DNA of 64,000 bases. Source: Hermatobates lingyangjiaoensis. Lineage: Eukaryota > Arthropoda > Insecta > Hemiptera > Hermatobatidae. A model generated the notes under the pieces. The model was not told where the DNA came from and ran no database searches. It saw nothing but the letters and a program-made list of their open reading frames with translations. This document shows, in pieces, positions 57,476-64,000 of the stretch. The position numbers and the translations under genes were made by a program. Positions within the stretch are counted from its first letter, which is position 1. Every line of letters starts with the position of its first letter. The stretch spans positions 744,001 through 808,000 of the forward strand of contig JAPFBL010000103.1 in NCBI GenBank assembly GCA_026182355.1, written 5' to 3'.

Positions 57476-58777
57476 TTAGTGTCACACAGTATTACACTTT
57501 GTAATATAGTATTTAAACATTTACTGTTTAATAATACTATTGCATTCAACGTTTCATTTCTATAAGCTCAGCGAGTACAAGGTACCTATGGGCGTAGTCC
57601 ATATTGCTTCAAAGTGCAGTAAGAGAGACCTCGGTGTTCGAACGACTTTGAACTCGAACAAATCGGAGTTCGAACAGAGAGGTCAAAAAAATTATTCAAA
57701 CAACATTTCGGAACTTGAACAGTCGTCCAAGATACTTTAGATTTATTAATGCACATTTAGTGGTCGCGATATTGCTGAAGAAGCAGGGTGCGCGCAATAA
57801 TACCAAAACAAGTTCATATACAGTGGAGAAATCTATAATATTTAAAAAGAATACACATGAATATGACTTGATCGAACGAATTATTCCATTTTCTACTATG
57901 TTTTTCTTATAGGAAAATTAATTTTGGTTTTTGGCTAAAATGATTGTCGACCAAAATTCTCGAAATAATTATGGACGAGAACCAAGTTAACTTCGCACAT
58001 GATGATACGAAGCCTTCGAAAGCCAGATATTTGCTGAAGTGGCATTGCGCTCGCAATTCACCAGTTACTCTATATAACAAAGCTCAATATATCTGTATCT
58101 GTACATATATAAAAGAAAAAAAATTAAAAAGCATAAAATTATGCAGTTGTATATATAATTTGTTTTAAAGATGAAAATATAGACAGCCCTGAATCTCTAA
58201 CAACTATAACATACTGTGCAATAGGAGGGATAAGTCCCGTTTTTTATTACATATATGATGTAAGACACACTCACTAGCTTATCTACTAATGTGCCCTGAT
58301 GAACATTAAGTATTTTTTATCTTTTCTGAAAAAAAATACTTTCAGCCTTTACCAATTTCAAATAATAGTTATTGGGATTAGTCCCTTTCCTACACGTGAA
58401 CATTTAATCTTCATAATATTATTATAAAAGTCCGTCATACCTCGTTTATCAGTGATATAGGTGATATCCAACCAGTTTTGCATATTGTATATCTTCAAGA
58501 AAGACTAAGAAATGTCGAATGCTACTAGAAATAAATATTTATTGTACTAATTATGCCAAAATAAGTCTAATTTCCTGTTATTAATTTTAGACACTGCGTT
58601 TATTACCTGATTTTATTATTTTAAAATTAATAATAATAATTATATACATTTTAATGAATTATAAAGAAAATATAAATTATAATTTTATTATTATATTATA
58701 CCGGTATTTATTGTAATATTATGTTTTCAAACCTCTGTGGGACTAACAATTTGCATGCTCAACAAACTAACAAATCA

Positions 58778-58862
58778 ACAAATAGATGTTGACAACTGAA
58801 CATCTATTTGAGTTAGTATATTATATGTCTATTATTATATTATAATAGACATATAATATAAT
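58778..58862. repeat. Two adjacent palindromes
   Basis: CAAATAGATGTT/AACATCTATTTG around GACAACTG, followed by ATTATATGTCTATTA/TAATAGACATATAAT around an AT centre. No element assignment. Confidence 0.75.
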
Positions 58863-59339
58863 TATTATTATAAGCCAAATATGCAACTCATAATATGACT
58901 TTGGTGAAATTTTCTAAAATGATTATGCAAAAAATTTTAATGAAGAGAAATTCGTTAAAAATAAAAAAAAATATTTTATCAAAGTTTAGAAACATAAAAA
59001 AATAGTTTGGTACCTAATTATAATAAAAAAAATTTTTTTTATATCTTGTCTAATAAAAGTTAATAAGTTAAAAAAATAACAATACCTTACTTTTTGTTTG
59101 TGTACGACATAGTACCTTTCTCGGGCAGTACTGGTCTACCATTTTGTATTTTATACTCCATTTTATAACAAATGGTGCTGCTTGAGTTTTCATTGGATGT
59201 TTAGCAGGATGAATGTTCTCATTGACAAAGTCTGGCAACCTGTCAATCGTTACACTGGGGATTTTGCTCAAGTATACGTACTAACCGTCTAGCAAGTCTT
59301 CTATTTAATCTGAAGCACTAATAACTTAGACCTGTATCG

Positions 59340-60260
59340 ATTTATTCAAGCACGTTAACCCTTCGGCCATATCATAATAAACCAGAATAGGTCGATGTTT
59401 TTTTTACGTGGAGCCCTTTCGCCACGTCACGAGAAACCAACCACCTCCTCACGAATGAGAAAAACGAGACTGTCCTCGTGAAGTGCCTGAGGTGGACCTC
59501 GCGGAGACTGACTTCCACGACCAACATCAACAAAAGCTGTAGAGCATAAAGCCGATAGTGTGTAGGAGACTCATGGTTGCTTGATGAAAGAGATGATCAA
59601 GAATTAGGGAGTAAAACATGAAAAGGAAAAAAAAATAGTAATGGTTAATAGGGAGTGAGATATAGCAAATAACAGGTAAGGGAACGAGTCAGATATTAAA
59701 AGAAAAGGTATAGGGAGGTGGGGAAGAAGAAGCATCCAGATGATAAGCGCACGTAAAGTCCAGACAAACCTAAGTCCGCCATAACCAGCCGCATGTAACT
59801 TCGTCCGAATAAATCATAAGCCTGATAAGAAAACAAAGTTGCCGGATTTCTCTGGAGGCGAGAAAAAAGTCTTCAAAAAGACGGGCACAAGAAGGAAGAA
59901 AAAGAAGAGAGGAGTTTGGGATCCAGCTCCCGAACCAGAGCGCGACTGAGTGGACGTTCCACGTGCGGACAACAGCCCAAGATCAAGAACTCCAAGGTAG
60001 CAGCTAAAGCCCCTGTTTTGCTATCATAGTGAAAGAGAAGTCTTGACAAAGGCACTTGTTAGCCACATCTGACCAATAAGGGTGGACTGCCATCCAAGCC
60101 AGCGTGCGAACAAATACAATTTCTACCCTCGGACATCCGACGAGGTTGTGCCTTTCTTAGTTCACGACATGAGGGATCAACCACCCATACGTGTTAAGCC
60201 TCCCCACCACGACAAGGTGAAGGCACATCGGGGAGGTAATAACTCAGATTCTCTCTGGGT
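59340..60260. repeat. Dispersed repeat X, long copy (~920 bp)
   Basis: The 5' part (CTTCGGCCATATCATAATAA, CGTGGAGCCCTTTCGCCACG, CTCCTCACGAATGAGAAA) and the 3' part (TTCACGACATGAGGGATCAA, ACGACAAGGTGAAGGCACAT) are both shared with 62890-63215. It is GC-richer than its surroundings and has no long open frame. Its class is unknown; a non-autonomous element is likely. Confidence 0.6.
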
Positions 60261-61337
60261 ATAGAAAGAACAGAACCTACCTACATAACGTCTTTTTCAG
60301 AAAATAAGACATAGAAATCAGAAATTAAGCCCTAGTTAAAATAATGTGAAAAATATAATTCGTTAAAAATTATAGCTATAATGCAAGACATGAGGGATTC
60401 GGACCAATGATTCTACAGGAAATGAATTTGGAGAAAAATCAGAACGTTGTAACAAATTTAATAATTTATTAATATGGTCCAGACGAAGATGACATGACTG
60501 TAATTGAATAAATTTAAATTTATTTATATAAATTATTATTAAACAAAAATATTTACTTCTACTTATCTACTTGAAGCCCTCCTCCCAAAAATATGCCCTA
60601 GCACGTATTTTGTACCTAAAAAGAAAGTAAAACAGTGTCTTATTTTCGTAAAAAGACGGTAGTTCAAGATTTCAGTGGGTTCAATTTCTTGCTGCGAAAG
60701 GCAAAACCAACAACGTGGCACCACATTACCTTACATTGCGCGCTGTCTGAACGTCAACACTCAGTTGTCGTTTTATGGTGCAGTGTATGCCAAGCCCAGC
60801 TTTTGTTGTGGCGAATTTTCCATGGTATAAGAAATTATTTGATAGTCATTAGGTTTTGCATTGTTATAATTTTGTTATCATATTTATAATATTTTAATTG
60901 CCTATCTAATTACTTCAATTAGCTAATTAATTTTAATTTCATTGCCATTTTTATTTTATCTAAATCTTTTAAAAATTAATATTATTTAATGGTTGATTCA
61001 ATAATTCCCTATTTAAGTAACACACCTTGGACTTTTGCAAATATTATACAGTATTTTTTAGCATTCCGGTTGAAAACAATCATGTTTTCAGTTGACACCT
61101 ATGTTGACAGTTCTTCTTTTTAAAAGTACTGGTAAATTGTTGTATATAGTATACCAGTGTACATATAAGTGTACTAGTGGTATACTTAGCTTTGTCTTAT
61201 ATAGTAGTGTCTAAGCTAAATTTCACTAAATCAGCATTTGTTAAAATTAAAGTAGCAATCAAAAACAAATATAATTAATGCTAATAGATAAAGGTTATCT
61301 ATTAATTAAGAAAATAATATTCATTTTAATTACAATT

Positions 61338-61465
61338 ATTAGGCAATGTGGTTTACCCATAACTAACATATAATGGGTTAAATAACAAAGAAGCAAACTT
61401 CCCTCCCCAAGGAAGGCATTTAAAGTGAAACCAAATTATAAGGAAGGTCGTTAGGGACAATCGCT
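61338..61465 (+). repeat. SINE tail fragment
   Basis: GCAATGTGGTTTACCCATAAC, AACTTCCCTCCCC and AAGTGAAACC match the 3' part of the SINE in + orientation. Confidence 0.6.
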
Positions 61466-61574
61466 AATATTTAACTTAGGGTTTTTATTTCATCAACGGA
61501 ATAAAGTCCTAATGAATATCAGATATTAGGTTAGGTTAGGTTGCAGTGGCAGTAACACAAGGGAACACACTTAG

Positions 61575-61855
61575 GCCGAGCATTGGCCCTTTGTGATACC
61601 ACACAATGAAGATTGATTCTACAGTGGGAGTCCTAAATTTTGCCTAACTCAAGTGTATTTAGTGTAGCGATCTTTAACGAGTACCTGACATCGTACAGGC
61701 TCGGGACCGACAGTTTAACGTCCTTCTCCGAGGGACGACGTGCTCAGATTTATTCACCTCCCGCATGAATAAATCGAGGGCCAGGTGAGGATCGAACCTC
61801 GGTCCTATCAGATCAGAGGAGAGCACGTAACTACTGAGCTAGCCTGACCCCCTAA
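61575..61855 (-). repeat. tRNA-derived SINE, head and body, well preserved
   Basis: The minus strand begins GGGGTCAGGCTAGCTCAGTA with A box GCTAGCTCAGTAGTT and B box GGTTCGATCC. It continues through GCCCTCGATTTATTC, GAGCACGTCGTCCCTCGGAG and TAAACTGTCGGTCCCGAG to a variant 3' end (TTGTGTGGTATCACAAAGGG). It is the cleanest tRNA-like head in the window. Confidence 0.85.
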
Positions 61856-62889
61856 TATCAGATATTAGTCAAAAGGAAATCATAAAACATGCTCGGTAAG
61901 AACACCCGAGTTACTTTAGGCAGGTGAAGGTAGGAATGTAAAATGGGTACAAACACCAATTAGCATTGTAACAATTCTTTAAAGTTTTCTGATCAAGTAT
62001 GGCACGACAGGGTAAAAAAGTTTTAAACAAAAGTTGAAGAGCAAAGTAAGATGATTTAAAGCCATTTGTTTATGAAATATTTTTATCTAATTTTTTATCT
62101 ACTCTGAAAAATACTTCCAAATTTTTCAATCTTTTATCCCTTATAATATTTACAACTGATATAATAGAAGTAGCCAAAATATAAAAAGTCACCCACATAG
62201 AACTCTTAAAGATGTGATTAACGATATCACTTTGGCTTATTAGAAGAGTACTTACAGGAAGTAATTTAAAGTCATCAAAAAAATGCCAAAAACGAATTTT
62301 TGTGAATGATATTTTTTTTAAGTGTATATAAATTGATTTATCGACTTAAGTAAGTAAAACTTTACCAGGACAATTTTTAAGAATGTGAGGCCCTTCCTCT
62401 CCAAAATAGATGTTGTTTGACCATTTGTACAGTGCAAAAGAATACATACATACATTTGACTGTTTTATTTAAACATTAATTTGAGGCATATGTATAGTAT
62501 AAGTTATGAAGCTTCTATATATGAATGAATTATCTATTATTAGGCAAAAAAATACATATTATGTTATGATGACAAGTGCATTAAAAATGGGTTCTGATCT
62601 GTAAAATATAGCAATATATTAAAATCTTGAAATCTTTTTTTCTAAAATTGTAATGGCTACATTACTATTGGTAAAATAAAAAGGTAAATAGATTTGAGTA
62701 ACAAACCATTGCGTTGTTCATAACACAGATTTGTGTTTCATAACATTAACATGGAGTGAATGGAAAGTCCAGGAAAATAATAACAAAATTATTATTTAAA
62801 AATTTTTCATATTGCATTTTCTCATGATTAAGATTAAGATTAATTGAGATTGTTAGACAATATGTCAGATGTTTACTTTTTATGAGTAT

Positions 62890-63215
62890 ATTTTATATCT
62901 TGTGTTCGTCCCTTGGGGAGGACGTAAAGACTTCGATTTACACATGTTCTTCGGCCTTTTCGTCATAACATGATAAAGAAGAATAAGTTTATGCTTCTCA
63001 ACGTGGTGCCCTTTGACCACGTTACCAGAGACCAATCGCATCCTCACAAATGAGGAAACGGGGCAGTTTTTGTGAAGTGGTAAAGGTGGATTTCGTCGAG
63101 GATCCCGACCAAGCTTATCCACCTGCCGGTCATGTCACGACATGAGGGAATAACCACCAGGCATGCTGGACAAGGTGAAGTAACATCGTGGGAGGGGGAA
63201 GGGAGAGAGACATAT
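62890..63215. repeat. Dispersed repeat X, internally deleted copy
   Basis: CAACGTGGTGCCCTTTGACC, CATCCTCACAAATGAGGAAA, TCACGACATGAGGGAATAAC and GGACAAGGTGAAGTAACATC are collinear with 59340-60260, but about 600 internal bases are missing. Confidence 0.65.
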
Positions 63216-63295
63216 GGTATACCTTATTGTAGCCATCATTTATCATTTATTGCCATATACCTTTTAACCTTTCGACCACGATATGGAACAAAGCA

Positions 63296-63545
63296 AAGTA
63301 GATCGAGGATGTTAACGCGTCAGTCCCGAGACTGTACTATGTCAGGTACTCGTTAAAGATAACGATTCTAAGTACCCTTGAGTTAGGAAAAATTTAGGAC
63401 CACCATGTAAAATCATCCCGGAATTGTGGCTTGTTCGTAACTTATAGCTAAATAATAAGTTAGCCACACTTTCCACCCCTAGAATAACACTAAAGATGAA
63501 AACCTCTATAAGTGTAGACATTGGAAAACAAACAGACCAGTTACA
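63296..63545 (+). repeat. SINE, 5'-truncated
   Basis: GAGGATGTTAACGCGTCAGT, CCCGAGACTGTACTATGTCA, AAAAATTTAGGACCACC and the tail CACACTTTCCACCCC to ACATTGGAAAACAAACAG. It begins directly after repeat X. Confidence 0.75.
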
Positions 63546-64000
63546 TTTTGGTTTGTTAATATACTTGATTTATGTAATCAGAGCATAATATTAATTTCAG
63601 GGGGTTTTCAACTTCAAAGGAACGAAAAAAGAGGTTTGGGATTACATTATAATGGTGTGTATTTGCATTTAACTTTGGCATTTTAATCAAGTTAAAAAAA
63701 TATAAGAAATTAATCGTAATGGTTTTGTAAGGTATTGTAGTTTCATATGATAATTCTGCTGCATATTTCAACAACAATCTAAATAGCATTTATATCGATG
63801 TTACATTTCACCTGTGCTTGATACCGTCTGAAGGGAAGGATTAACTCTTCAACGAGGAACACAGGTCCAATCAGGAAGTCTCAGAGGAGGAAGAGAGGAA
63901 TGCAGGGAGCCTTTCAGTAGATTTGACACGCTCTGTCACCAAACTAACGGTCTTTTGTCAACATTTTCTCCTTCTTTCGTTTTTTTTCTTCATAAAACCA

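Larger units (their letters stand above)
56516..64000. other. Downstream intergenic region
   Basis: No coding sequence is recognised. It holds SINE copies (57085-57475, 61338-61855, 63296-63545), a two-copy GC-richer repeat (59340-60260, 62890-63215), palindromes near 58780-58862 and AT-rich DNA. About 57500-58700, 60270-61330 and 61870-62880 hold nothing I can name. A GC-richer stretch at 63800-63960 at the window edge is unassigned. Confidence 0.6.

Noticed and set aside
59068..59271. Minus-strand 67-codon frame with spaced cysteines, considered as a transposase zinc-finger remnant
   Set aside because: Cysteine spacing does not fit a piggyBac-type or other zinc finger, and no neighbouring transposase sequence is visible.

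Overview
This is an AT-rich animal (eukaryotic) window. It carries one clearly recognisable host gene, on the + strand, spread over most of the 64 kb. Four coding exons (10960-11317, 25879-26030, 39108-39240, 53139-53467) have canonical AG/GT borders and matching phases. They join into a 323-residue ETS transcription factor with a PNT/SAM (Pointed) domain and a C-terminal ETS domain. The ETS domain carries the recognition-helix sequence DKLSRSIRQYYKKG, typical of the PDEF/SPDEF class (Drosophila Ets98B/D-ets-4, spider Ets4). The protein, the dense Penelope-like elements and the 60-70 % AT introns suggest an arthropod, perhaps a chelicerate. The species cannot be fixed from the sequence.

Layout: 1-10959 is upstream sequence (5' intron or intergenic) with a higher-order minisatellite (4621-5146) and old retroelement debris. 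Introns of 14.6, 13.1 and 13.9 kb follow, the first two saturated with repeats. The last exon runs into a probably ~3 kb 3'UTR ending near twin AATAAA signals at 56478-56499. From 56.5 kb to the end I see only SINEs, a GC-richer two-copy repeat and AT-rich sequence.

The repeats are mostly remains of several Penelope-like element (PLE) families. Two retain GIY-YIG endonuclease coding sequence (21275-21775 and 23864-24175, both minus). Three more (about 7.7-8.4, 33.9-34.3 and 36.2-36.5 kb) retain only the protein C-terminus. Others retain the 5' end of the ORF. There are also two hAT-type MITEs with 8-bp target duplications (15203-15720, 40831-41277), about ten copies or pieces of a tRNA-derived SINE, several minisatellites and many long (TA)n tracts.

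The most interesting signal is a set of at least two dozen hammerhead-ribozyme-like motifs. They share a CTGANGA-type box, a short stem II, GAA, a short palindrome standing in for stem III, a cleavable base, and a stem I that pairs across the motif. Several families use different palindromes (AGATCT, ACATGT, AGGCCT, ACCGGT, ACGT, ATAT), and stem II shows a compensatory change between copies. Almost all lie in PLE-derived DNA beside (TA)n, and many occur as snap-back pairs with one motif on each strand. Hammerhead motifs in PLEs are established knowledge. The palindromic (dimer-type) stem III series and a constant extra base after CTGANGA are what I would examine further.
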